A DNA stretch of 44,120 nt from Desulfobacterales bacterium (lineage in GTDB: Bacteria > Desulfobacterota > Desulfobacteria > Desulfobacterales > JAAELO01). Positions within the stretch are counted from its first letter, which is position 1; the number at the start of each line of letters is the position of its first letter. Below the pieces are notes generated by a model. That model was not told the DNA's origin. It saw only the letters and a list, made by a program, of their open reading frames with translations, and did not search any database. The stretch lies in contig JAAELO010000582.1 of the NCBI GenBank assembly GCA_024226555.1, positions 1-44,120 of the forward strand. The letters run 5' to 3'. A program made the position numbers and the translations under genes. Shown here piece by piece: positions 33,966 through 42,694 of the stretch.

Positions 33966-36035
33966 ATGAATGAATCCATTAGTAAAATAAGAAATATTGC
34001 GATAGCTGGCCATGGGGGTGCGGGCAAGACCTCACTAGCTGAGGTCATGTTATTTAGAACAGGTACTATTAAAAGGCTCGGTCGTGTTGAAGAAGGCAAC
34101 ACATCCATGGATTTTGAGCCAGAAGAAATAAAAAGAACAGCTTCACTATCATGCGGATTTCATCAATATAATACAACCAACTGTTCTGTTACTATTATGG
34201 ATACACCGGGAGATCAGAATTTCTTCTCTTCAACAAAAACAGCTATGCCCTATGCTGATGGTGTTGTTTTAGTTATTGATTCAGTGAGTGGTGTAGAATT
34301 CAGAACTGAACAAGCTTTAGAATTTGCAAAAAAATCAAATCTATCTACAGTAATATTTTTAAATAAACTTGATCATTCAAGATCAGATTTTCAAAAAGCA
34401 TTAGATAGTTGCGCTGAATATTTAGAACCTAAACCCGTTTTGCTACAAATGCCTATTGGCAGTAAAGAAGAATTCAAAGGATTTGTGGATCTTGTTTCAC
34501 AAAAAGCCTATATATATGAAGATGGAAAAACAAAAGCATCAGAAATACCTGCTGATATGGTAGATCTTATTGATACAGAAAGAGAATCATTCATAGAGAA
34601 TATTGTTGAAATGGATGATGACCTTATGGAGAGGTATCTTGAAGGAGAATCAATCACTAATGAAGATCTTTTAGGTGCTATAAAAAAAGGTACTCTTGCA
34701 GGGTCTTTAATTCCTGTATTACTTGGATCAGTAACTGAAAATATTGGCGTTGATAAACTTCAACAATTTATTGATAATTGTATGCCATCCCCACTTGATA
34801 GAGGATCATTCATAGCTGAAGATGAATCTGGTAATGAAGTTGAATGTGAACCAGACCCAAATGCTCCATTTGCAGGGTATGTCTTTAGTACTATAATTGA
34901 CCCTTACGCAGGAAGATTATCACTTTTTAGGGTTATTTCCGGGACTCTGGGAGGTGATGGGACTTTATATAATATAAAGAAAAGATCAAAAGAGAGATTT
35001 ACTCAACTACTAACAATGGCAGGTAAAGAGCAAAAGACAATAGAGGGTGCGGGTCCAGGATCTATTGTAGCAGTTGCAAAACTAAAAGATACAATAACAG
35101 GTGATACTCTTTGTGATGAAAGCAGAAAAATTAGTTTCACACCTGAAGAGCCAATGCCATCTGTAATTTCATTTGCAGTTTCAGCATCTAAAAAAGGTGA
35201 TGAAGATAAAGTATTTACATCTCTTGCCAAGCTTCTGGAAGAGGACATTGCTCTTAAGCTTACAAGAAACATTGAAACTAAGCAGATACTTCTTTCAGGT
35301 AACGGGCTAGTACACATTGAAGCTACCGTTGAAAAACTTAAACGTAAGTTTAATGTTGAAGTTTCAATAGAAAAACCTAAGGTTCCCTATAAGGAAACAA
35401 TTAAAAAGAAAGTAAGGGTTCAGGGTAAACACAAAAAACAATCGGGTGGACATGGACAATTTGGTGACTGCTGGGTTGAGTTTGAACCTAATACAAGGGG
35501 TGCTGGCTTTGAATTTATAGATAAAATTGTTGGTGGTGCAATTCCAAAAACTTATATACCAGCTGTAGAAAAAGGTATTAGTGAAGGGGCTGAAAGAGGT
35601 GTTCTTGCTGGTTATCCCATGGTCGATTTTAAAGCAACACTTGATTTTGGTTCTTTCCATGCAGTTGATTCATCTGAGATGGCTTTTAAAATTGCTGGTT
35701 CTTTAGCTTTTAAAAAAGGAACTCAAGAAGCTATGCCGATTCTTCTGGAACCTATCATGAATGTTGAGATTTTTGCTCCTGATGATTTTATGGGTGACAT
35801 TATGGGTGACCTAAATTCAAGAAGGGGAAGGGTTTTAGGAATGGAAGGTGAAGGAAGAATAAAAACAATTAAAGCCAATGTTCCTCTTTCTGAAGTACTT
35901 TCATACTCACCCGATTTAAGATCAATGACTGGTGGGCGTGGAACTTTTATTATGGAAGAATCACACTATGACGAAGTTCCTCAGGAGTTAACCCAAAAGA
36001 TTATTGATGCTGCAGCAAAAGCAGAAGAGAATTAA
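33966..36035 (+). CDS. EF-G-like translation GTPase (EF-G paralog)
   Basis: A 689-residue five-domain GTPase of the EF-G family. The P-loop GHGGAGKT (15-22) and NKLD (133-136) are intact. Switch II reads DTPGDQNF (79-86), with Asp83 where canonical EF-G and EF-Tu have the catalytic histidine of DTPGH. GHGGAGKTSL instead of AHxDAGKTT marks the EF-G-like (FusA2/EF-G II type) group rather than the housekeeping factor. Domains III-V are present, including GGHGQFGDCWVEFEP and the C-terminal DLNSRRGRVLGMEGEG. A good ribosome binding site (AAGGAG) precedes it. It has no rps or tuf neighbours. Its role in translocation, recycling or stress is not known. Confidence 0.85.
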   Translation: MNESISKIRNIAIAGHGGAGKTSLAEVMLFRTGTIKRLGRVEEGNTSMDFEPEEIKRTASLSCGFHQYNTTNCSVTIMDTPGDQNFFSSTKTAMPYADGVVLVIDSVSGVEFRTEQALEFAKKSNLSTVIFLNKLDHSRSDFQKALDSCAEYLEPKPVLLQMPIGSKEEFKGFVDLVSQKAYIYEDGKTKASEIPADMVDLIDTERESFIENIVEMDDDLMERYLEGESITNEDLLGAIKKGTLAGSLIPVLLGSVTENIGVDKLQQFIDNCMPSPLDRGSFIAEDESGNEVECEPDPNAPFAGYVFSTIIDPYAGRLSLFRVISGTLGGDGTLYNIKKRSKERFTQLLTMAGKEQKTIEGAGPGSIVAVAKLKDTITGDTLCDESRKISFTPEEPMPSVISFAVSASKKGDEDKVFTSLAKLLEEDIALKLTRNIETKQILLSGNGLVHIEATVEKLKRKFNVEVSIEKPKVPYKETIKKKVRVQGKHKKQSGGHGQFGDCWVEFEPNTRGAGFEFIDKIVGGAIPKTYIPAVEKGISEGAERGVLAGYPMVDFKATLDFGSFHAVDSSEMAFKIAGSLAFKKGTQEAMPILLEPIMNVEIFAPDDFMGDIMGDLNSRRGRVLGMEGEGRIKTIKANVPLSEVLSYSPDLRSMTGGRGTFIMEESHYDEVPQELTQKIIDAAAKAEEN

Positions 36036-36041
36036 TTATAT

Positions 36042-36078
36042 AAAAAATCCCCAATTGTTAATCATTTGGGGATTTTTT
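36042..36078. terminator. Bidirectional terminator between EF-G-like gene and uvrC
   Basis: AAAAAATCCCCAA (36042-36054) and TTGGGGATTTTTT (36066-36078) form a 13-bp inverted repeat with T runs on both strands. It lies between the convergent EF-G-like gene (plus) and uvrC (minus) and should serve both. Confidence 0.9.
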
Positions 36079-36190
36079 AGTGAATCTCTAAAAACTGCCT
36101 TTTGTCTAAATTACTGTGTTATAAGAACAGAATAACTGCTGTAAAATCAGTTATTTACATTTTTCTCAGTTCTTGTAATTTTCCAAAAGT

Positions 36191-38005
36191 CTAATTTTTA
36201 GAGTTTCCTCTATTCATTTTTTCAAATACTTTTTCAGAAATTTTCAAATTCATCTCAGGAATGGCATTTATCTCATCAACCGTTGCTTTTTTAATTTTTG
36301 AAATTGATCCGAAATATTTTATCAGTGCTTTTTTTCTTTTTAAGCCCACACCTTCAATACTATCCAGTTCGGAAACAATAGCTTTTTTTCCACGTCTTTT
36401 CCTGTGAAATGTAATAGCAAATCTATGAGATTCATCTCTTATTCGCTCTAATAGCATTAATATATCTTTGTCTTTGCTTAAATTTAAAGGATTTGATCTT
36501 CCTGGAAGAATAATCTTATCCAAATCCTCTCCCTTTTCAACATCCTTTTTTGCTATACCTATTACAGTAAAATCACCAAAAATCCCTAAACTTTCTAAAA
36601 CAGTTGTTGCAATCCCTAATTGCCCTTTTCCTCCATCAACCATTAATATATCAGGATATTCATTGTCTTTTTTTCGAAATCTTCTTGTTAGAACCTCTTT
36701 CATATATGCATAATCATCCTGCTCTTTAACATTTTTAATAATATATTTTCTGTATGAAGATTTATCGGGTTTTCCATTTTTAAATACAACCATTGCTGAA
36801 ACCGGATTAGTACCAGAAATATTTGAGTTATCAAAACATTCTATTCTATTTGGAATTATATCCATTCCAAGTTTCTTAGATAGTCTTTTTAAAAGACCTT
36901 CTCTTTGTTGTTCAGCTTCAAGTAAATTTTTCAATTCTTTTTCTGCATTATTATCTGCCATCTCAATAAGAAGCTTTTTTTCACCTCTGGTAGGACATAA
37001 TATTTTAACTTTTTTTCCCTTAGTTTCAGTAAGCAGGCCTTCGATTATTGCTGAATCTATTTTAATAGGAATTAGAATCTCATTTGGAATAGATTTTGTT
37101 TTATCATAAAATTGATTTATAAAAGTTCTAAAAACTTCCCTTTTGTCCGATATTGTTTGTTTAAATTTAAAGTGTTGGGTTTTGTTAAGAAAACCAGATC
37201 GTATACTTAAAACAGTTATAACTATTTTTTCTAAAGAGAAAGCTCCTGATATAACATCTTTATCTTTAAAATCATTTGAAACTGTAACCTGCCTTTCAAC
37301 AATTTTTTTTAAGGAGAATAGTTTATCTCTTAGAGTTGCAGCTTCTTCAAATTTTTGATTTAAAGCTTCCTCTTTCATCTGTATCTCAATCTTCTTTACA
37401 AGATCATAAGTTTTTCCCTTTAAAAACATCTTTACTTCATCAACAATCTCCATATATGTTTTTTTATCAACTTTTAAACAACATGGCCCAAGACATGTTC
37501 CAATTTGATAGTTTAAACAAGGCCTTGTCCTTGATCTAAAATTTTTTGATCTGCATTTTCTAAGTTTGAACGTTTTGTTAATTATCTTTATTGTTCTTGT
37601 TAGATCTCCACCTGAAGTATAAGGACCAAAATACAAAGCTTTATCATTTTCAATTTTTCTAACAACCTGTATATAAGGATAATCTTCTTTTAGGTCTAAT
37701 TTGAGGATCTTATATCTTTTATCATCTTTCAGAACGATGTTATATTTAGGTTTATGTTTCTTTATTAGAGTAGATTCGAGTAATAAGGCTTCTTGCTCTG
37801 TTTCTGTAATAATGGTTTCAATATCTTTTATCTTATTAACAAGAACATTTGTTTTTATATCTTCATGTTTCTTATTAAAGTAAGATGATACTCTCTTTCT
37901 AAGATTTTTCGCCTTACCTATATAAATATATAAACCACTTGCGCTTTTCATCAAATAAACACCTGGTTTATCTGAGATCTGCTCAATTTTTTCTTTTAAA
38001 CCCAT
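36191..38005 (-). CDS. uvrC: UvrC, excinuclease ABC subunit C
   Basis: A 604-residue nucleotide-excision-repair nuclease that makes both incisions around a lesion with UvrA and UvrB. Domains: GIY-YIG (about 13-90, GVYLMKSASGLYIYIGKAKN), the CLNYQIGTCLGPC cysteine cluster (about 163-176), the UVR/UvrB-binding motif (about 200-235), the RNase H-like C-terminal nuclease (IECFDNSNISGTNPVSAMVVF, about 391-412) and two HhH motifs at the end (LDSIEGVGLKRKKALIKYFG). Length is normal. The start at 38005 has only a weak ribosome binding site. Confidence 0.96.
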   Translation of the reverse strand: MGLKEKIEQISDKPGVYLMKSASGLYIYIGKAKNLRKRVSSYFNKKHEDIKTNVLVNKIKDIETIITETEQEALLLESTLIKKHKPKYNIVLKDDKRYKILKLDLKEDYPYIQVVRKIENDKALYFGPYTSGGDLTRTIKIINKTFKLRKCRSKNFRSRTRPCLNYQIGTCLGPCCLKVDKKTYMEIVDEVKMFLKGKTYDLVKKIEIQMKEEALNQKFEEAATLRDKLFSLKKIVERQVTVSNDFKDKDVISGAFSLEKIVITVLSIRSGFLNKTQHFKFKQTISDKREVFRTFINQFYDKTKSIPNEILIPIKIDSAIIEGLLTETKGKKVKILCPTRGEKKLLIEMADNNAEKELKNLLEAEQQREGLLKRLSKKLGMDIIPNRIECFDNSNISGTNPVSAMVVFKNGKPDKSSYRKYIIKNVKEQDDYAYMKEVLTRRFRKKDNEYPDILMVDGGKGQLGIATTVLESLGIFGDFTVIGIAKKDVEKGEDLDKIILPGRSNPLNLSKDKDILMLLERIRDESHRFAITFHRKRRGKKAIVSELDSIEGVGLKRKKALIKYFGSISKIKKATVDEINAIPEMNLKISEKVFEKMNRGNSKN

Positions 38006-38126
38006 AAGTGAATCCTTTAAATACTTAATCTTTTTTCTAACTTAATTGATAATATAGTATTTGATTAAAGGCAAATCAACCGTGGGATTAGTATATTTTG
38101 ATATTTGTTATAACTATGAAAGGAGA

Positions 38127-38211
38127 TGGTACCGAAGGTGAGATTTGAACTCACACAGGTTGCCCCACACGGCCCTCAACCGTGCGCGTCTACCAATTCC
38201 GCCACTTCGGC
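38127..38211 (-). tRNA. tRNA-Leu (anticodon GAG)
   Basis: The 85-nt minus-strand sequence folds as a class II leucine tRNA. The acceptor stem is GCCGAAG with CTTCGGT, the D-arm has TGGTAGACGC, the anticodon stem CACGG/CCGTG closes the loop TTGAGGG (anticodon GAG, reading CUC and CUU), the variable arm is long, the T-loop GTTCAAATC is standard, and CCA is encoded. It lies 12 nt after the secG stop on the same strand and is probably cut from the tpiA-secG message. Confidence 0.96.
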
Positions 38212-38223
38212 ACATATATATAT

Positions 38224-38520
38224 TTAATTATTAGCTTGTTTTGCTGGTACAGTTGTTTCAACTTTCTTGTCAGGCATTAATGAATCACTTTTATTATTAC
38301 TTGCATACGCAAGATAAAGGGAAGTTACCATAAACATTACAGCTATAAAAGTTGTAATTTTTCCAAGAAAAGAAACAGCACCAGTATTACCTAAAAATGA
38401 TTGTCCACCTCCACCACCACCAAAAGCAGCTCCCATATCACCTTTTCCTGATTGAAGAAGAACTATTAATATAAGTGCAAGAGATCCAAGTACATGTAAA
38501 ACAAGAATAAAATCATTCAT
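38224..38520 (-). CDS. secG: SecG, preprotein translocase subunit
   Basis: A 98-residue membrane protein of the SecYEG channel. Two membrane helices flank a loop with VLLQSGKGDMGAAF followed by a run of Gly (GGGGGG) and SFLG, the SecG signature. The start is directly after tpiA (3-nt gap). Tandem tpiA-secG and a leucine tRNA behind secG is a common bacterial order. Confidence 0.94.
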   Translation of the reverse strand: MNDFILVLHVLGSLALILIVLLQSGKGDMGAAFGGGGGGQSFLGNTGAVSFLGKITTFIAVMFMVTSLYLAYASNNKSDSLMPDKKVETTVPAKQANN

Positions 38521-38523
38521 TTT

Positions 38524-39279
38524 TTAACCTTTAAATTTAACAATCTTACTAAATTCAAGAGGATCTAAGCTAGCTCCTCCAACCAATGCTCCGTCAACAT
38601 CTTCCAAATTCATCAATTCTGATACATTTGAAGGTTTTACGCTACCACCATAAAGAATACGTAACTGCTCTGAAAATTCATTGTGGAACATTTTTGCAAT
38701 AAGATCTCTTAAATAACTATGAACTTCCTGAACAATCTCAATTGTAGCTGTTTTTCCAGTTCCTATTGCCCATACGGGTTCATATGCAATAACAAGATCT
38801 TTTAAATCACTTTCGGAAAAACTTTCTAACCCTTTTCGTACCTGTTTGTCAAGCACAGAAAACGTATTATTCAAATCCCGATCTTTTTCTGTTTCACCAA
38901 TACATAATATAGGTTTTAATCCAACAGATATTGAAGCTTTTATCTTCTCATTTACCAAACTATCGGTATCACCAAAGAACTGTCTCATTTCAGAATGCCC
39001 TATAATTGCATATTTGCATCCGGTTTCAAGAACCATTCCTGGGGATATTTGACCTGTATAAGCACCGTTTTCATTTATATATAAATCCTGTGAACTTAAA
39101 TTTATATTATCGGGGCAATTTTCATTTGCGACATAAAGCGAAGTAAAAGGAGGTGCTAACAATATTTCAACATCATTAACCCCTTTGACAAGCTCTCCAA
39201 ACTTTTTTATATATTCAACAGATTCAGAACAATTTTTATTTAGTTTCCAGTTTCCGGCAATTAATGGTTTTCGATCCAT
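38524..39279 (-). CDS. tpiA: Triosephosphate isomerase
   Basis: A 251-residue TIM-barrel enzyme interconverting dihydroxyacetone phosphate and glyceraldehyde-3-phosphate. Motifs: AGNWKLN (catalytic Lys), IIGHSEMRQFFGDTD (catalytic His), IAYEPVWAIGTGKTA (catalytic Glu) and LYGGSVKPSN. The usual HSERR reads HSEMR, a small change outside the catalytic residues. It is 64 nt downstream of gap on the same strand, a glycolytic pair. Confidence 0.97.
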   Translation of the reverse strand: MDRKPLIAGNWKLNKNCSESVEYIKKFGELVKGVNDVEILLAPPFTSLYVANENCPDNINLSSQDLYINENGAYTGQISPGMVLETGCKYAIIGHSEMRQFFGDTDSLVNEKIKASISVGLKPILCIGETEKDRDLNNTFSVLDKQVRKGLESFSESDLKDLVIAYEPVWAIGTGKTATIEIVQEVHSYLRDLIAKMFHNEFSEQLRILYGGSVKPSNVSELMNLEDVDGALVGGASLDPLEFSKIVKFKG

Positions 39280-39342
39280 CTTAACTCCATAATTTTATAT
39301 AATTAAGTTTAAATCACATTATCAATATCACAGTTCAGATTT

Positions 39343-40347
39343 TTATAAAAGATTTCCCACAAGTGTTATCAACTCAACAAGCCTTTTTGAATACCCGGAT
39401 TCATTATCATACCAGGCAATTATTTTAACTAAATCTCCACAAATATCGGTACTCAGAGCATCAACAGTTGAAGAAAAACTGTTACCTAAATAATCTATTG
39501 ATACAAGCGGTTTATAAGATATATCCAAAATTCCCTTTAGCATTCCTTCCGAGGCTTTTTTGAAGACAGAATTTATCTCATTTATTGTTAAATCTTTTGA
39601 TTTTGTTTTTAATACAAGATCTATTAATGAAACATTTGGTACAGGAACCCTCACAGACATGCCTGTAATTTTCCCTTCAATGTCAGGAAATACTCTCGTT
39701 ACAGCTTTTGCAGCTCCAGTAGTTGTTGGGATCATTGAAAGAGCTCCTGCTCTTGCTCTTCTCAAATCCTTATTAGGATAATCTAAAAGTCTCTGGTCCT
39801 GATTATATGAGTGAATAGTAGTCATCATACCATTTTCAAATCCAAAATTTTCTTTTATAACCTTAATAACAGTAGCAAGACAATTTGTTGTACAAGATGC
39901 ATTGGAAATAATATCATGTTCTTTACAACTATAAAGATCTGTATTTACGCCAAGAACCATAGTTATATCAGGATCATTAGCCGGGCAGGAAACGATGACT
40001 TTTTTAGCACCACTTTCAAGGTGTTTTTTTAATTTCTCTTTATCTTTAAAAAAACCTGTAGATTCAACAACAATATCTATATCAAGCTTGTTCCATGGTA
40101 GTTTTGATATCTCTTTTTCATTTAAAACTTTTATTTTATTATCATTAACTATTATGTTTTTACCATCAACTGATATATTTCCATCAAATGTTCCATGGAG
40201 AGAGTCAAATTGTAGCAAATGAGCCATAGTCTCACTATCATAAAGATCATTTATAGCAATAATTTCTATTTCAGGATTTTCCAGTGCATATCTAAAAACA
40301 AGTTTACCAATTCTTCCAAAACCATTTATTGCTATTCTAATACCCAT
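39343..40347 (-). CDS. gap: Glyceraldehyde-3-phosphate dehydrogenase, type I
   Basis: A 334-residue glycolytic dehydrogenase. NAD-binding GFGRIGKLVFR (9-19) is followed by INDLYD, where Asp favours NAD over NADP. The active-site motif NASCTTNCLA holds the catalytic Cys, and SYNQDQRLLDYPNKDLRRARAG matches the S-loop region. Length is normal. The ATG follows the rimI stop directly with no gap, so the genes are translationally linked. pgk is not in the window. Confidence 0.96.
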   Translation of the reverse strand: MGIRIAINGFGRIGKLVFRYALENPEIEIIAINDLYDSETMAHLLQFDSLHGTFDGNISVDGKNIIVNDNKIKVLNEKEISKLPWNKLDIDIVVESTGFFKDKEKLKKHLESGAKKVIVSCPANDPDITMVLGVNTDLYSCKEHDIISNASCTTNCLATVIKVIKENFGFENGMMTTIHSYNQDQRLLDYPNKDLRRARAGALSMIPTTTGAAKAVTRVFPDIEGKITGMSVRVPVPNVSLIDLVLKTKSKDLTINEINSVFKKASEGMLKGILDISYKPLVSIDYLGNSFSSTVDALSTDICGDLVKIIAWYDNESGYSKRLVELITLVGNLL

Positions 40348-40818
40348 TTATAATTCCTTCTTTAATAAAAGAGCGTCTTCATTCTTATAATACTTAGCTC
40401 TTTCACCGTATCTTTCATATCCATTTTTTATGTAAAAATTAATAGCTTTAAAATTTGTTTTATTTACCTCAAGAAATGCTGTTTCAGCATTTTTTTTTAA
40501 AGCTATTTCATAACATTTGTCCATCATATATGTTGCAACTCCGATTCTTCTATACTCTTTCGAAACCGCAATTTTTAATATTTCCATTTCAGAACAAACA
40601 ATTCTGAATGAGATGTAAGCAATGATGTTATTTATAGGAATTGAGTTAAGTTTTGCAATATAATTATTCGATATTGATTGTGTTATTTCATTTAGAAAAG
40701 ATTTTTTTGACCATGGATTTTCAAAAGATGCTTCTTCAATTCTTAAAACATCTCCAATATTTTCATATTTTAATTCAGATAGAGAAAACAAATGAGACAA
40801 TTTATCCTCTCGACTCAC
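40348..40818 (-). CDS. rimI: RimI-like N-terminal protein acetyltransferase
   Basis: A GNAT-family enzyme of up to 156 residues. RimI features: EASFENPWSKKSF near the N-terminus, EILKIAVSKEYRRIGVATYMM (acetyl-CoA loop) and LEVNKTNFKAINFYIKNGYERYGERAKYY at the C-terminal side. It would acetylate protein N-termini such as ribosomal protein S18. The annotated start is GTG at 40818, overlapping the preceding gene by 17 nt. A TTG at 40800, preceded by GAGAGGA, is an equally good start and would remove six residues. Confidence 0.85.
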   Translation of the reverse strand: MSREDKLSHLFSLSELKYENIGDVLRIEEASFENPWSKKSFLNEITQSISNNYIAKLNSIPINNIIAYISFRIVCSEMEILKIAVSKEYRRIGVATYMMDKCYEIALKKNAETAFLEVNKTNFKAINFYIKNGYERYGERAKYYKNEDALLLKKEL

Positions 40819-41215
40819 CTTTTAGAATTCCACTTGCTAATGAAATACTCCTTTTACCAAAAGTCAGTAAAGTAGATGCACATTCAGAAAGTTCCATTTT
40901 TTTCCGGATGTTAACAGCTTTTAGTAAAATTGGTAAATTTACACCTGAAATAACCTCAACTTGACCATCTTTTAAAAAAGAATAGCTCAAATTTGAAGGT
41001 GTTCCACCAAACATATCAGTTAAAATCAACACGCCTTCATTATTTTTAACTTCTTTAATTTTTTGTGATATTTTTTTTCTAAGATCATCAGCATTTTCAT
41101 TTAAATTAATTGATACTGATTCAACAGATTCCAACTTTTCCCCAATAATAAATTCCACAGTTTCAATTAAAGCATCAGCTAATCTATTATGTGTCGCAAC
41201 TACAATTCCAATCAT
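40802..41215 (-). CDS. PTS mannose-type EIIA domain protein
   Basis: A 137-residue single-domain EIIA of the mannose/sorbose (PTS-IIA-Man, PF03610-type) family. Phospho-acceptor His9 (VVATHNRLADAL) and TDMFGGTPSN with its aspartate are conserved. There is no EIIB, EIIC or EIID in the neighbourhood, so it is likely a regulatory phosphocarrier like the EIIA-Man proteins that sit beside rapZ and ptsN in Proteobacteria. Its partners HPr and EI are not in this window. It overlaps the rimI start. Confidence 0.9.
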   Translation of the reverse strand: MIGIVVATHNRLADALIETVEFIIGEKLESVESVSINLNENADDLRKKISQKIKEVKNNEGVLILTDMFGGTPSNLSYSFLKDGQVEVISGVNLPILLKAVNIRKKMELSECASTLLTFGKRSISLASGILKGESRG

Positions 41216-41366
41216 ATTTCAACCTAATTTTGTTTTCATGAAAAAATTTTAATAATAATCTAATCCAAAAAATAATTTTTTATAGAAAATTATTTATTTT
41301 CGTAAAAATAATCATATTTTTACATTTTTCAATAAACATTTTAAAAATTGTTATTAGAGGTTCCTA
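41216..41366. other. Intergenic AT-rich stretch with inverted repeat
   Basis: This 151-bp gap lies between rapZ and the EIIA gene. AAATAATTTT (41270-41279) and AAAATTATTT (41286-41295) form a 10-bp inverted repeat with a T run on the minus strand. It is a possible weak terminator or promoter region; no consensus promoter is visible. Confidence 0.35.
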
Positions 41367-42224
41367 TTATTGATTAATATCTCTGTGGTTTAATGAAACA
41401 TTAGGTTTTTTTATATGCTCAAACAGATCTCTTGAAACAGCAACACTTCTGTGTCTTCCACCTGTACAACCTATTGCTATAGTCAGATATGACTTACCCT
41501 CATTCTCATAATGGGGTATCAGAAAATCAATCAAATCCTTATATTTCTTAATAAATTCTCTGGTAATATCATCATTGAAGATATAATCAAATACTTCTGA
41601 ATTCTCTCCGGATTTGTTTTTTAGCTCAGGAACAAAGTAAGGGTTTTTTAAAAATCTAACGTCTATTAAAAGGTCAACATTTTGTGGTGGATCATATTTA
41701 AATCCAAAAGACATTATGTTTATCCTCATTGTTTGCGAAGGAACTCTTTTATTCGCTATATCTCTAATTACAGACTTTAGTTTATGAATATTGTAATGGG
41801 ATGTATCAATTATTATATCAGAGTCTTTTCTAAGTAGTGTAAGTTGCTCTTTTTCATTTTTTATAGCATCTGCAAGATTTGAATTATATGATAAAGGATG
41901 CTGCCTTCTACTCTGATTAAATCTTTTAAGAAGGGTTTTCTCATCAGCTTCCAAAAATATTATTTCAAAATTATATCCTTTTTTACCAAGTTCTTCGAAT
42001 GTTGATTGATATCTATATAAAAAACCAGCTTCTCTTAAATCCATAACAAAAACCAACCCGGCTTTTCCATGCATATCCTCAGCAGATATTTCCAAAAATT
42101 TTGGAAGCATAGCAACAGGCATATTATCAACACAAAAAAAACCAGCATCTTCAAATGCTGCCATAGCAGAACTTTTTCCGGATCCTGAAAGACCTGTAAT
42201 TATAATTATTTTATTATATTTCAT
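41367..42224 (-). CDS. rapZ: RapZ, nucleotide-binding RNase adapter
   Basis: A 285-residue P-loop protein. Walker A GLSGSGKSS (11-19) is present, and the C-terminal domain has VDLLIDVRFLKNPY and IGCTGGRHRSVA, the RapZ/YvcJ signature. In E. coli RapZ directs RNase E to the GlmZ small RNA; outside enterobacteria its role is less clear. It follows ptsN without a gap, as in many genomes, and links to PTS-Ntr. Confidence 0.95.
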   Translation of the reverse strand: MKYNKIIIITGLSGSGKSSAMAAFEDAGFFCVDNMPVAMLPKFLEISAEDMHGKAGLVFVMDLREAGFLYRYQSTFEELGKKGYNFEIIFLEADEKTLLKRFNQSRRQHPLSYNSNLADAIKNEKEQLTLLRKDSDIIIDTSHYNIHKLKSVIRDIANKRVPSQTMRINIMSFGFKYDPPQNVDLLIDVRFLKNPYFVPELKNKSGENSEVFDYIFNDDITREFIKKYKDLIDFLIPHYENEGKSYLTIAIGCTGGRHRSVAVSRDLFEHIKKPNVSLNHRDINQ

Positions 42225-42683
42225 TTAGAAATTTTCATCTTCCTGGGCAATAATCTCATAAATTTCATCCACACTCATAGCCTGCTGTAATTTAACTTTA
42301 AAAATATCATTTCTTAACATTTTTGATATTTGTGCAAGCAACTTAAGATGAAGTCCTGTTGAATTCTCAGGTGTCATAATCATAAAAAAAATATGTGTAG
42401 GAAAACCATCTATTGATTCAAAATCAACTCCATTTTTACTTAAGCCGAATCCAATTGTCAACGTTTCCAAATCTTTTAATTTTCCATGTGGAATCCCAAT
42501 ACCACCGCCGATGCCAGTACTACCCAATTGTTCTCTATCAAGTAAGACTTTAACAATCTCATTGTGATTAACATTTGAAACCTTAGCAACAGGTTCTGAA
42601 AGCTCCAACAAAACGCTCTTCTTATCCTGGGACTCAAGAGCTGGAATTATTGTTTCTTTTTGTATAAAATCAGTAATTTTCAT
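42225..42683 (-). CDS. ptsN: PtsN, EIIA-Ntr regulatory phosphoprotein
   Basis: A 152-residue EIIA of the fructose/nitrogen type. His66 in GIGIPHGKLK is the phosphorylation site, and FFMIMTPENSTGLHLKLLA matches PtsN. It sits between rpoN and rapZ, the classical arrangement, and is thought to tie PTS phosphorylation to nitrogen and potassium status. It lies 11 nt downstream of rpoN. Confidence 0.95.
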   Translation of the reverse strand: MKITDFIQKETIIPALESQDKKSVLLELSEPVAKVSNVNHNEIVKVLLDREQLGSTGIGGGIGIPHGKLKDLETLTIGFGLSKNGVDFESIDGFPTHIFFMIMTPENSTGLHLKLLAQISKMLRNDIFKVKLQQAMSVDEIYEIIAQEDENF

Positions 42684-42694
42684 TTTTCACCAGT

